Shown: positions 1 to 64,000 of the stretch, one piece after another
Numbering within the stretch: the stretch's first letter is position 1
Layout: every line of letters starts with the position of its first letter
Assembly: GCA_921293015.1 (NCBI GenBank)
Contig: OV121081.1
Coordinates: forward strand, 5,704,001-5,768,000
Reading direction: 5' to 3'
Source: Phorcus lineatus
Taxonomy: Eukaryota; Mollusca; Gastropoda; Trochida; Trochidae
Length of the DNA: 64,000 nucleotides
Translations under genes and position numbers: made by a program
The notes under the pieces: generated by a model
What the model was told of the DNA's origin: nothing
Database searches by the model: none
Seen by the model: only the letters and a program-made list of their open reading frames with translations

Positions 1-955
1 AACTGCAGACATTTGTATGTAATAAACTTAGAGCATGGTCCATATTCAGGTGAAAGAAGAGTCATAAAATCACTATTACCATTAACATAACTTTTTAGAA
101 ATGGTAGAGAACTTTACCTCTGTTGTGAAATAGTTTCTCGATATAAATTTTTGTGACATGTACACAATCCTTACAGGATATAAAGCTCTTTTTTTCAGTA
201 TCTTAATTTCATGCCATGAACACAATATCTTCAACCTTTAATTTTTCATGCAGTGAAAGCTTGATTTTTACATTTCTTATTCCCCATCCCCCCAAAATAG
301 TGTATGAGTTGTCAAACTTCCTACAGTAAATCCTTCCAAATCTCTGAAACTAAGAAAAACTTATTTTGATTGTTCCAAATAGATGTGAAGTTGTAATCAA
401 GTTTTGTTTATCTCATTCATTTGTTCTCTTTACTTAAAAGTATGGCTTAATATTAGGTATTATCGCAGTCAGATTTTATAAACAGTTTTTTCAGTTCAAG
501 TTTGTAAAACTGATCAGTTGTGAACTGATAACTGACTTGATGTATCTATTTGATTCAGTTTGTTCACATGTTGTCGTAACAGAATATACCTATTTATGAA
601 GAGAAGCAGGAATAAAAAGTAAAAAATGCAGACATATTCATTATCTTCTTTAAGCTATTCAACTGTTTACTTTATACTTTTGATCTTTCCTTGCTATAAA
701 TTGATCTGTAAATTTAAAAGAATATCTTTAGCTCCTGGCAGTCCCCTGCAATCTATTTTGATAAACCTTTACAATTTTGTAAACTTTTGAATAATCAATA
801 TTATTATGTAGTAAAAAAGAAAAAAAATCATCATGCATGAATGGTTTTCCCTGGGACTATCAATACTGTCTAGATTTGTTAAGATTTATAAGTGTAGCGC
901 TCCACCAAACCCCAGTTTATAGTCTCAGGAGATAAAGAGCTGATTACTTCAACAG
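1..955. other. A+T-rich sequence upstream of the first exon seen
   Basis: No exon, repeat or RNA gene recognised. Presumably intron of the same gene. Confidence 0.5.
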
Positions 956-53363
<52,408 letters not shown>

Positions 53364-55506
53364 AAATTCAGAGGAATGTCATATATGATGGTTATTAAAT
53401 TCTTGGTAAGAATTATTTTGTCATCCTTATGAAATAGTCTACAAGGCTATATACATGCATCTACACACACAAGGGTTTTTATCTGTATTAATGAAAGTCA
53501 TGATGATTAAGTCTATGTTATTTCTTAAGGAGATGACATTGACATCATAATTTGCTCTTTCATTGTAACTGATAGTTGATTATGAGATTATGAAATCTTT
53601 CCTATAATTGGAATTGGAATCATCTTTGAAATTTCAATTTTATTAGATAACGAGGGTAATTTTGAGCTTTTTTTGCTCAAAACACTACACACATATTTTT
53701 TACATGACAAGAACATGTTCACAACTTTTTTAAACATGTAAACATTGATTTTTTTATAACATTTAATGATCCAATGATAATGCAGGTTTGATTACAGGTA
53801 GATTATCGTCAGGTATAGTGAACACAAGAGGCAACAAAACGGCATGCTTGAGAGAATTCCTGTGTTGACCCCGGTATCGAGATTACGTGCTGCTAGTTAG
53901 AGGTTTGACTAAACAACTACACGTGGGGACGATACAGCCGCGTAGTAAACTGTAGCATGTGCTATGTGGAGCCTGCTTGCTGTTGTATCAGCATAACTTT
54001 CCACAGAGCGTGAGTTGAAAGTTTCTGAATGGTGTAAAGTTGACAATGATTGTATGGCATTACCTTGAAGGTGTTGATATAAATGAAGAGTGACTTTACT
54101 CACTGTTACTTCTTTCTATATCTCATATTGTGTAAACACTGCACTAACAGAGGTCCACACAGATGTTTATCTTTTTACAGGTGAGTTACTATACCGGCAG
54201 GTAGGTCAATTTGCCTGTTAATTATGATATGTTATTAGTTGCTAAGATTAATCTGTGGACTTGACCATGCGATGAGTATTGTAGAATGGTAAAGAGTACA
54301 TTATATAAGCACATTTCCATTTGTAAGTTACTGATATTGAATTTATGTAAAAGTTATTTTTAAAATTGTCACGTACAGATAGTTTTCAGCCTGCTGGATG
54401 ATAAAATCAATAAGATGATAGCATATACATTCAGCCCATGTGATTAGCATTTATTGTATGATGAGCAAATGAGAGATCCTTTGCTACTTTGAAGTAATAT
54501 GATAAACAGAATACTTAATGAATTTATTCAATAACTCGGTTTATTTCATCTCGTGACATGTAAAATTGATACATTTTAAAATTTTTACCCATGTCACTTG
54601 ATGAAATAAACCTGCTTTTTGACAAACATAATTAGTATCCTCTTTAAATCAATATGTAATGAGTGTGCATTTTTCAGGAGCGACTACTTGCTAACTAGGA
54701 AATAACAGACCATAAGCTTGAGATAAGCTGATGTACATAGAATTCAATGAGTATTTGTCTATAGTTTTATCATTTCAATTATAAACATACACGAGTATGG
54801 TTTTTCAAGCATGTTTTTTGTCTCTTAAATCTTTCCAATCCATTGGTTCTTTCAGTGAAAAGAGGAAAGAAATAGACATAGAACTTACATCATGTGCAAC
54901 ACAGTTGTGTCATCATTCTTATCAACACAAAATAGTAGTGATATCTGATTAAATCATATCCTTTTACAAAACCGTTTTCACTTTCTATTAAGAAAACATT
55001 CATTTCATTTTTATATTTCCAAGAGTATGATAACAGAATGCAGATAATGAAGCACCTGTTATCTGCATGTGGTCCTACCTTTTTATCATTTTATCATTTC
55101 AGTTTACATAAACAAGTTTACTACTTTATACCATTTTTCAGAAATAGTAACAATTTATCATTTCTTAGAATTCATGACATTGGTATTTTCATTCATGTGT
55201 GTCAATACACAATTTAGTTCTTTATCTATAACACATTTGTCAGTTATGAGTGATGGAAAATTTGACAACACGATTGATGATACATACATCTGAAGATTCA
55301 TTTCTATACAAGTGCATTTAAATTATTAGATATGATACAAGATTCAACAAAATCCAGAAAGGTTATAACCATTTTCATATCAATAAAAGAACAAATATTC
55401 TTTTACCTATTTAAAAAAATACCCCTGTTGTCTTCCAAGACCTGATCCACATACACAAGCAAGAGGGCATCACTGCATCTCACTGCCTTGTTAACACAGC
55501 ACAGTT
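53364..55506. other. Sequence after the last good exon
   Basis: A strong donor GAGC|GTGAGT at about 54009 and an AATAAA at 54605 are present, but no well-bounded exon. The minus-strand open frame at 53909-54103 has no support. Confidence 0.35.
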
Positions 55507-56345
55507 GACTTGATATAGCTTATAGCTCACACCAACATCCAGTTATTGAACTTGATATAGCTTATAGCTCACACCATAATCAAATTGTTGGACTTGATAT
55601 AGCTTATAGCTCACACCACCATCCAATTATTGAACTTGATATAGCTTATAGCTCACACCATAATCGAATTGTTGGACTTGTTATAGCTTATAGCTCACAC
55701 CACCATCCAATTATTCAACTTGATATAGCTTATAGCTCACACCACCATCCAATTATTCAACTTGATATAGCTTATAGCTCACACCACCATCCAATTATTG
55801 AACTTGATATAGCTTATAGCTCACACCATAATCGAATTGTTGGACTTGTTATAGCTTATAGCTCACACCACCATCCAATTATTGAAATTGATATAGCTTA
55901 TAGCTCACACCACCATCAAATTATTGAACTTGATATAGCTTATAGCTCACACCATCATCCAATTATTGAACTTGATATAGCTTATATCTCACCCTAACAT
56001 CTAATTATTGAACTTGATATAGCTTATAGCTCACACCATAATCTAATTATTGAACTTGTTATATAGCTTATAGTTCACCACAATCTAATTATTGAACTTG
56101 TTATAGCTTATAGCTCACACCATAATAGAATTGTTGGACTTGTTATAGCTTATAGCTCACCACAATCTAATTATTGAACTTGTTATAGCTTATAGCTCAC
56201 ACCATAATAGAATTGTTGGACTTGTTATAGCTTATAGCTCACCACAATCTAATTATTGAACTTGTTATATATCTTATAACTCACCACAATCTAATTTTGT
56301 TGAATTTGTAATAGCTTATAGCTCACACCACAATCTTATCATCGA
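55507..56345. repeat. 42-bp tandem satellite, about 20 units
   Basis: The unit is ACTTGATATAGCTTATAGCT followed by CACACCACCATCCAATTATTGA. Two unit types alternate (ACCACCATCCAATTATT and ACCATAATCGAATTGTT), so part of the array has an 84-bp higher-order period. The 3' units are shorter and more diverged. Confidence 0.9.
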
Positions 56346-56664
56346 AGTTGTTATCAGATACCTGGTTATTGTGGGTTTTCCTATCATTTTCATTTGGAAG
56401 GACTCACATCAGCTGTTGAGTAACATAGTTGTATTTTGTTCCCTGACCAACATTCAATACTGTGAGATATGGTTGTCGCTTTTTCCGGCTGTCCGGCCCT
56501 TTTCATTTCCTTCCGTTATCAAATTTAAAAACTTTTTATGAAAGTTATTGTTAAAATGATACATGATCATGGGATAAAGTAGAATTTCATCGAAAAATAC
56601 ATTTGTTTCTGGGTGTAACTCAAAATAGTTCCGTTAGATCATTCTAAAACTATATCCTACAGGT

Positions 56665-57105
56665 TGAGGTATGTATGTAATTAGGTATGTATGTATGTAG
56701 GCGTGTGTGTTGGTATGTATGTATGTATGCATGTTTGTGTGTGTGTATGTATGTGTGTATGCGTGCATGTGTATGTGTGTATGTGCATTCATATGTATTT
56801 GTCTTAGTATGTATGTATGTAATAATGTGTTAACGTGTGGATGCGTGTGTATATGTGTGTAGTGTATACATGTATGTACATACTTATGTACTAATATACT
56901 AACGTATGGGTATGTGTATGTATGTAGTGTAGGCATGTACTAATGCACAAATGTACTAATGAAGTGGCATGTGCGCATATGTATGTAACGTGTACATGTA
57001 TGTACTAATGTGCTAACGTATGGGTGTGTGTATGTATGTACTCTATGCGTGTATTAATGTATGTATGTATGCTTGTAAGCTCGTATGTTTGTATGTATGT
57101 ATTGT
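56665..57105. repeat. Degenerate TATG/TGTG-rich repeat
   Basis: Interrupted GTATGTATGTA runs with embedded ATGTACTAATGT.CTAACGTATG motifs repeated four or five times. The minus-strand His/Tyr/Thr-rich open frame is an artefact. Confidence 0.75.
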
Positions 57106-57148
57106 TATGGTTTACTGTATGGTATTTTATTTATTTTAAGGAATTTTT

Positions 57149-57950
57149 ATACCCCCGCCTTACAGCGTAAGCGGGGGTATATAGCGTTCATTCTGTCCGT
57201 CCGTCTGTCCGTCTGTCCGTCTGTCTGTCTGTCCGTCTGTCCGTCTGTCTGTCTGTCCGTCTGTCCGTCCGTCACAAATCTTTGTCCGGAGCATATCTCC
57301 TAAACTATACATGCTAGCTTCACCAAACTTCATACACTTTTCAACCATGATCCCTAGATGTGCCTTTTGAGGGTTAGACCAACAAATGATTTTTATTTTT
57401 TGCGGTTTCCATGGAAACATGACTAAAACAGTGACTCTATGACCAAGTTCTTTGTCCGGAGCATATCTCCTAAACTATACATGCTAGCTTCACCAAACTT
57501 CATACACTTATCAACCATGATCCCTAGATGTGCCTTTTGAGGGTTAGACCAACAAATGATTTTTATTTTTTGCGGTTTCCATGGAAACATGACTAAAACA
57601 GTGACTCTATGACCAAGTCCTTTGTCCGGAGCATATCTCCTAAACTATACATGCTAGCTTCACCAAACTTCATACACTTATCAACCATGATCCCTAGATG
57701 TGCCTTTTGAGGGTTAGACCAACAAATGATTTTTATTTTTTGCGGTTTCCATGGAAACATGACTAAAACAGTGACTCTATGACCAAGTTCTTTGTCCGGA
57801 GCATATCTCCTAAACTATGTACATGCTAGCTTCACCAAACTTCATACACTTATCAACCATGATCCCTAAGTGAGCTTTTTGAGGGTAAGACCAACAAAGA
57901 AGGCCAGACTATAGTTTGAAGCGGGGGTATGTGAGCTGTGCTCACTTCTT
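57149..57950. mobile_element. GCGGGGGTAT element with four 170-bp internal repeats
   Basis: It starts with an inverted pair ATACCCCCGC...GCGGGGGTAT (57149-57180) and ends with GCGGGGGTAT (57921-57930). Next comes a GTCC/GTCT run, then units beginning TTTGTCCGGAGCATATCTCC at 57281, 57451, 57621 and 57791, exactly 170 bases apart. The units are nearly identical. The Ser/Val/Cys-rich open frame over the run is an artefact. Confidence 0.75.
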
Positions 57951-58030
57951 TACTTGTTATCAATGCATATTAGTGTCTCATAGGCCTGTGTATAGGCCGG
58001 GCCCTGTTTCATGGTGTGACACTTTTTGTA

Positions 58031-58062
58031 ATAAACTATTCATCTTCTTCTTCTTCTTCTTC
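58031..58062. repeat. (TTC)n microsatellite
   Basis: Short run of CTT units. Confidence 0.85.
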
Positions 58063-58288
58063 CTAAAGTGGTTTTGATATGTTCAACTGCTGGGAATGAC
58101 TTTCTTTTGTTCTTTTGAATGGAGAAAATTTAGACACATTTCAGGTCTAGATCTGTCTTGAATTCTACATCCACATGTCTTTACTCTCCTAAATAAACTT
58201 TGATAGGAACTTTAGTAATGGGTGATTGTGTGATATTAATTATGATTCAAAGGCAACAGATGGGATACATCTGCTTATCTCTCTTCTT

Positions 58289-58434
<146 letters not shown>

Positions 58435-60277
58435 GCTCTTGGTTTTTTCTCATAAGAAAACTGAAAAAGTTACACTTTCAAATCTTGATGCAAAGAAACG
58501 AGAAATGAAAATGAGCAAAAAAAAGAAATACCATCATAGATTTGTGAATCTTATGAATTGATTTGACTAATAGAAAGTGAAAAGAAAATTGTTTATTCAA
58601 ACAAACGATACAAGGAAGTGACAAATGAAGTTATTGTAACTACTCAATACACTTGTCATGATGGGGGAGTGGTAGGGAGAAAGGTGAAGGCAGGCCATGT
58701 CCTGGTTCGGGGCATGTTATTGTAATTGATTAACCACTTTCAGGAAATAATATGATAAGAGACAGATCATATCAAGATTTGAAATGTACAAGTGCGAGGA
58801 TGCTATAGGATGTATTATTTCTTCAGTGTAAGTATATTTGATCAATCTTACTGAATTTAATCATACTTTTAAGAAATAAGGATACTTCATAATGTTATAA
58901 TCTTCTTAATCTTAAGAGTTATCCAAACTTTTAGTGTATGATAGATACACCTTTAAGATGTATTGAACGACTGTTAAAGATGTGACAGAGGATGTATTTT
59001 TTCTTCATGGTGGACCATTCTTAACTTTAAATAATTTCAGCAATAATTTTAGGAACATATTGATTTTCCTAATTTGAATCTTCAGTGATAATGAAGAAAT
59101 GACTTGTGATGACTTGTTTAATAATATTAACAATATCAGAAACTGAAATTACTTCTGAGTGATGTCAAATCTTCGGAGACACTTAATTACACTAAGAATT
59201 TGACCAAGATTTGCTGGACATCTCCAGGTGTTTTTTTCCCTACATCCCTGTTCAGTAACTCTACGCTACTTCAATCATCCTTCATTATGTCCAGTAAAAG
59301 AGGAAATGGCTTCCATAGTAACATGTCCATTCATTGCCCCCCAAATGTATCGGTTTTTATAGTCCTGAAATTACTGATACAAAATGACCCTTTGTGAAAT
59401 TTCATTGTAATAGGCAATTGTGGTTTTATTATCATTGTATCTATTTCATGTAATTATCATGAGGTAGTTTAATGAAACATGATCTCAGTCAACTCAAGAA
59501 GGATAGGGTTTGATACTGTCATTGTTATGTACCAGTGATGGATTCTGCTCTTGCCTGAAGTCTTTTTTCAAAGAATGTTTCCACACAACGTATATGGTAC
59601 ACTAGATGCATGGAAGATAAATCAGAAACTTATGCTGCTTGTAATGATGAGTAAACAGTTATTGTGGTGATGAATAAAATGATTGGAGAAAGTTCAATAT
59701 AATGTTTTTGTCACATCAACTTTCTTTTTGTTCTCAATTGGTTGTATATCAATATTAAAAAGACCCTTTTCTATTATGCCAACTTCTAAAATGCTGTTCA
59801 GAGACTTTAGAAAAGATAGCATATTATTCAAAAACTGTTAAAGGGGAACTCATATGTAAGAGTCAGGTCTGCCAAAGGTTATCAAACTTAATCAATGGTA
59901 TTATTTAATCTAGAAGTACTAGTGCTGCTGAAAAGTATGATTTTAATGCTATTTGTGTATCGCCTACATCTACTTCAGAATTAGTTTGAAAACTCTGCAG
60001 GGCATCAGTTAAAGTAGGACCAAGGATCCTCGTCATCACTCCCTGCAGTAGCCTAATCCACACCTGAAAGATTCATGTAGACACTGTATGATATTATAGT
60101 GAAAATGTTTAACTAGTATCTGATGAAAATATTAAAGTTTTTTTAGAACTTAAAGATAATGCATTAACACTCCCTTCAAGGTTTGATCATGAAATAGAGT
60201 GTCCCCACCTCTTTCGACTTGAGGTACCCACCATCAGACAGCTGCTATATGATACCTGCGACACCTGGGGTCTTTAG

Positions 60278-60316
60278 AGACTTGATTGACAGTGTTAGAA
60301 TCAGAATAAGAGAGAG
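60278..60316 (+). CDS. Weak candidate exon
   Basis: The acceptor is ACACCTGGGGTCTTTAG and the donor GAGAG|GTATTT. One frame is open with one leading base, DLIDSVRIRIRE, and two trailing bases. The peptide looks helical. It could be a 3' exon of the same gene or chance. A 101-codon open frame in another reading covers the same stretch and a local duplication, and is not supported. Confidence 0.2.
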
Positions 60317-60345
60317 GTATTTACCTGTGGACAGTTACACAGGTA

Positions 60346-60430
60346 TTAGGAGACCTGATATCTGTAGAAGTGGTCACGCCATGGTGAGGAGACCTGATAT
60401 CTGTATGAAGTGGTCACACCATGGTGAGGA
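60346..60430. repeat. Short direct duplication, about 41 bp
   Basis: AGGAGACCTGATATCTGTA.GAAGTGGTCAC.CCATGGTG occurs twice in tandem. Confidence 0.7.
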
Positions 60431-63400
60431 ATGTTCTTCTCCATTCCCACTAACACAAATCTGCTTTCAAGTCAAACATCAAAAGAGTGTCTCCCTTGCA
60501 AGTGGACATGATGTAGACTGTTGACAGATCCCGACAAGACTTGGTGCAGCTAATATCCTTGATCTTGCATGTTTTTGGACGTCAGTGTCACCGCTGTCTT
60601 TATAAAACATCTGTCAAAGTGATCGTCTGTGTGTTAAGTCAAAGAAATATTGAAAACAGTTTAGTGCCATATTGACTTTGCTTGAAGTAGTTTCTCAGCA
60701 AAAGTAGAAAAGGGGTTGAGCTTGTAAAAATATCTTAGTCATTCAAATAAGTTTTGATAATTTTTGTGTCTGGACACCAACATAGCTGATGTCTTTTTAA
60801 GGACATTTCTTAGTGATCTTCTGTATGTTAGGAAGAAACATATCAAAACAATTTAGTGCCACTTGGACCTTTCTGGAAGTAGTTTCTAACCAAAATTAGA
60901 AAAAATGTGAGTAAAAAATCAATCTTTATGATTGAAATAAGTTTCGATGGTATTTAGTGTTCTTAATTTATGGCAAATCATTTCTAAATAAGATGAATTA
61001 ATTTTCATATCATTTTCAATAAAGTATAAATATAACATAATTTGTTATAAATATTCATAGTTATACCTTAAGTTTATGATTTTTTAAACTGTAAGCACTT
61101 CCAATTCATAAAAAGATGGTAATGTGTATATTTTATCATGTGGTTTAAGTGTGGATTTTTGAAGGTTGAGTCAACTATCCTTTGTTGTACACACAAGGTA
61201 TTTGAGAGTAGGGTACCCACCCTGCATAATACCTGCCAGCCGGGCATCACATTGACAGCATGTTGAACAAAGTAACTCTTCCCACCCGGTTAGGTAAATT
61301 GTTATGAAACGTTCAGCACAAGAGACCCTGTTGTCACAGAGAGTGGGGGTATGTTGTAACAGAAGACCTATCAGCTTAAGGCTTTAGTGAGGGCTTGTAA
61401 TATCATCTTGCTTACTTTGTCATGCTACACTCTTCTGATTCCACACATACTTCTCACAAATTGAATGCTGTAGTTTTAAAAACGTCAGCATATCTTACGC
61501 AAAATTGCTTTGGAAATGACTTAGTTTTAAAAATTTAACTGCCATACAAAATATTTTTACAAGACATTAATTTTTTTCAAAATAATTAGGACACTTATCT
61601 CCAAGGAAATTCTTAGCGAGTAAAAGTTTGTTTCTTGAGGATGTACATATTCTTAAGGACGGGGAAGGTGGTTAACATGTTTGTCAATTCTATTCCATTC
61701 AATTGTCGTAAACTAACCCTCGTAAAAGAAGATGTGAGCAGCTTGAAAATTCGGGATCATTACCTTTTTAGAATATTTTTCATATCATGAAATTGGTTAT
61801 TAATCACTTGTTGATGTCATGAAATTAATGTAAACTGACAACCAAAGAGAAACATAATACTATTCAAAGACTCATTTTTATGAAAATTTAAAAAATTGTT
61901 GATGAAAGGAACATGAGATGGTGGAGATACGAGGTAATCAAGCATCAACACTCTTTCTTTATGTGTGACCGAGCGCTGTTGCTGTTAGACGATGTTAACA
62001 CTTGCTTGCGTAAGAGGAGATTGTTATGACGGCATCCCTCGTCTACCTGATTGCTGACATACAGAGCTGTACATCCCAGTTCAATCATACCCCTGACCCA
62101 TTCATAACTCACACGCACGAGTTGCTGCAACTCAGATTAGGAAGAATAAGCCTTTTAGTTGCAGTGGGAGTGTCCATAACCAAAACAGATTACACGCGTG
62201 TGTAGAGTGTGCCTATGTGGTGCGGCTCACTGTAGCTGGGTGATGAGAGAGACTGATCCCTCCCAGCTGGCACAGCGTACATCCAGTATGGGGAATTATG
62301 CCCTGTTGGATTAGCCCAGATGGTAATGCTGGAATCTTCACCTGGCTTTTTCTCGTTAACCTATACACAGGTAAGACAGGTGTAAATGTCAAGGGGTGTA
62401 CAATTCTTTGGTAATACACTATCGGTGAGTAGAGGTAAGGTTTGTTAGTCCAGTGTATACTATGTAAGGATTGTGGGATACTTACACTTTCTCTAGCTGA
62501 TACTGTGTAAACTCTTTACTAGGGTAGGTATTTACGCTTTCTCTGGTTGACAGTAATTGATGATCTTTACAACAAATATATTACACACTATCTCAAGTTG
62601 GTGCTCGTTGCAAAAATGGTGTTAAACTTGATGCTGTAATAGTTTATCAGGCTTAACAACTGTAGCTGATCTTTTTATGTTTCTGTATGAGATTAATTGT
62701 ATATTCTTTTTGAGAACGTCGGGTATAGAATCACATTTTGTGCACTGTAATGGAAGTATAAGATGTCTGTCAAAATCAACTTATTTTGATAATATTAAGT
62801 GATCTAATTGAAAGTTGTGATAAGATACATTATTTTTGTGTCCATTCATAACCTAGTTATTATTTACTTGTTGTGAATCAACATAAGACTTGAATTTGAA
62901 ATGCTTGCAAAAAGGTGATCATTTCCTCTTTAGGCCCACATGTTGAAGTTCAATACGTCATACCAGATGGGTTCTGTGTGAAACTGAAGGCATGTTAAGG
63001 CAGATTGACGTTTCTCCATTGAATAAGGAAAGGATTGAAGGAGTTAGATGTTTGGTTGCATGTGTTGTTTACATCAGGTGTGGGTGGTATTGTGTAGACA
63101 TGTGAGTGTAGAGTTATGGATCAGAGAGCAGGCAGGGAGCTGTGGTCCACAGGCTTGTCAGGCTGCAGGAGATGTTGTCTAGTGAAGCTCTTCTTTCACA
63201 CTGTAATACACAGACATGCTCAACAATAAAATGTTTACAGCTACGATCAAAGAGATTTCATGTGTAATTTTGCTATGTTTTGTCTCAACTTGAATGAGAG
63301 TATAACATATGTAAATTCTAGTCTCAAAGTTTCCTTTATTTCATAATTAAGAACAATAATTTTTGTTTTGAACTATATTTGTTTATGTCTGTTATTATTG

Positions 63401-64000
63401 ATTTCATGTTTTAAATTAAAGATCAATGTCCTTTTGGTCTACAAGTGGTCTTTTCTTAAATGGTTTGATTTGTTTTCCCATTAGTTTATATGCTTCATAT
63501 ATTTATTGATTTCTTTGAAAAATTTGCATTTGGTTTCTTTAGGTTGTTTCAAAAACCTGAAAATGTATTATCTTTTTTAATTGATAAATATTTTTTTAGA
63601 GCTTTATCTTTCAATTTATCCTATGAGATGCATATCTTGTTCAACAGAGTATCATCATAACTGATACCTAATAGAAGTAATAAAAAATGTTCTAATGTAC
63701 CGGTACATTTGAATTTCAGATAATGCCTCTCAATAGCTTAAGTCATCAGAGCCAAATACTCTCTAAGCCCAGAATAACCCACTAAGCAATGTCTAACCAT
63801 ATTCCTTTCTTAGCCTACCTGTCCAACCAGGATCCTGATTAGATTTACCTTAAATAGACACAAGACTTTCACCTAGAATTAGTGAATAATTCCATCACAA
63901 GTTGTCCTCTTACCAATGATGCTACTCGCCTATGACCTTCAGGAATGGTTCCAGGATAGCTAATGGTAAAGTGGTAGGTGTCCTAGGTATTATATACACA

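Larger units (their letters stand above)
58500..64000. other. A+T-rich sequence, no gene recognised
   Basis: Apart from the weak exon at 60278 and the duplication at 60346, only isolated splice-like motifs occur (for example GTAAGA at 62366 and GTGAGT at 62423). Small open frames at 61945-62419 (minus) and 63117-63230 (plus) lack support. Confidence 0.4.

Noticed and set aside
56634-56936. His/Thr/Tyr-rich 100-codon minus-strand frame
   Set aside because: Lies wholly in the TATG/TGTG repeat.

Overview
The window is A+T-rich genomic DNA from a multicellular animal. There are no long open frames, but there are short exons with canonical AG/GT boundaries, long introns, SINEs, MITE-like elements, minisatellites and microsatellites. 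The repeat style, including a 'GCGGGGGTAT' inverted-repeat element and tRNA-derived SINEs, suggests a marine invertebrate, probably a lophotrochozoan such as a mollusc. That placement is inference.

The only gene I can support is a large one on the + strand. It enters from the left edge (first exon seen at 956-1011) and runs to at least 53.2 kb. Its coding part is cut into small exons of about 40-180 bases, separated by introns of 0.3-9 kb. I found the exons by reading strong splice sites and asking for an open frame and for phases that join. Seven junctions join in phase from exon to exon: 956-1011 to 1506-1648; the run 6574-6625, 11024-11109, 12091-12225, 20377-20487, 21873-21918 and 23759-23835; and 48400-48449 to 48776-48914. 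The product is helix-rich and leucine-rich, like an alpha-solenoid. Several exons resemble, in the same order, what I remember of animal FIRRM (C1orf112, the partner of the AAA ATPase FIGNL1 in removing RAD51 during homologous recombination). The similarity is weak and unchecked, so the name is a hypothesis. The N-terminal exons lie outside the window. The region between 29.3 and 42.7 kb, and the 3' end after 53 kb, are only partly resolved.

The introns hold most of the other features. There is a tRNA-derived SINE family (about 6.75, 14.9 and 28.0 kb) and further tRNA-like remnants at 10.0, 12.5 and 20.8 kb. There is a 31-bp minisatellite (7.66-8.52 kb), a foldback family sharing ACTTCTTTATT (10.3, 13.5 and perhaps 22.4 kb), and a TTAA-flanked 467-bp element (19.6-20.1 kb). 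Microsatellites lie at 30.35, 34.9, 35.2 and 37.7 kb. A foldback element is nested in a diverged tandem array (40.0-40.8 kb). A 1.76-kb TTAA-flanked, piggyBac-style non-autonomous element lies at 43.25-45.02 kb, and a 449-bp MITE with about 105-bp inverted repeats and a perfect 9-bp target duplication at 46.73-47.18 kb.

From 54 kb to the right edge I see little coding. This part holds a 42-bp satellite (55.5-56.35 kb), a TATG-rich stretch, the GCGGGGGTAT element with 170-bp internal repeats (57.15-57.95 kb) and a long CT microsatellite. No rRNA, intact tRNA, CRISPR array or bacterial-type operon was seen.
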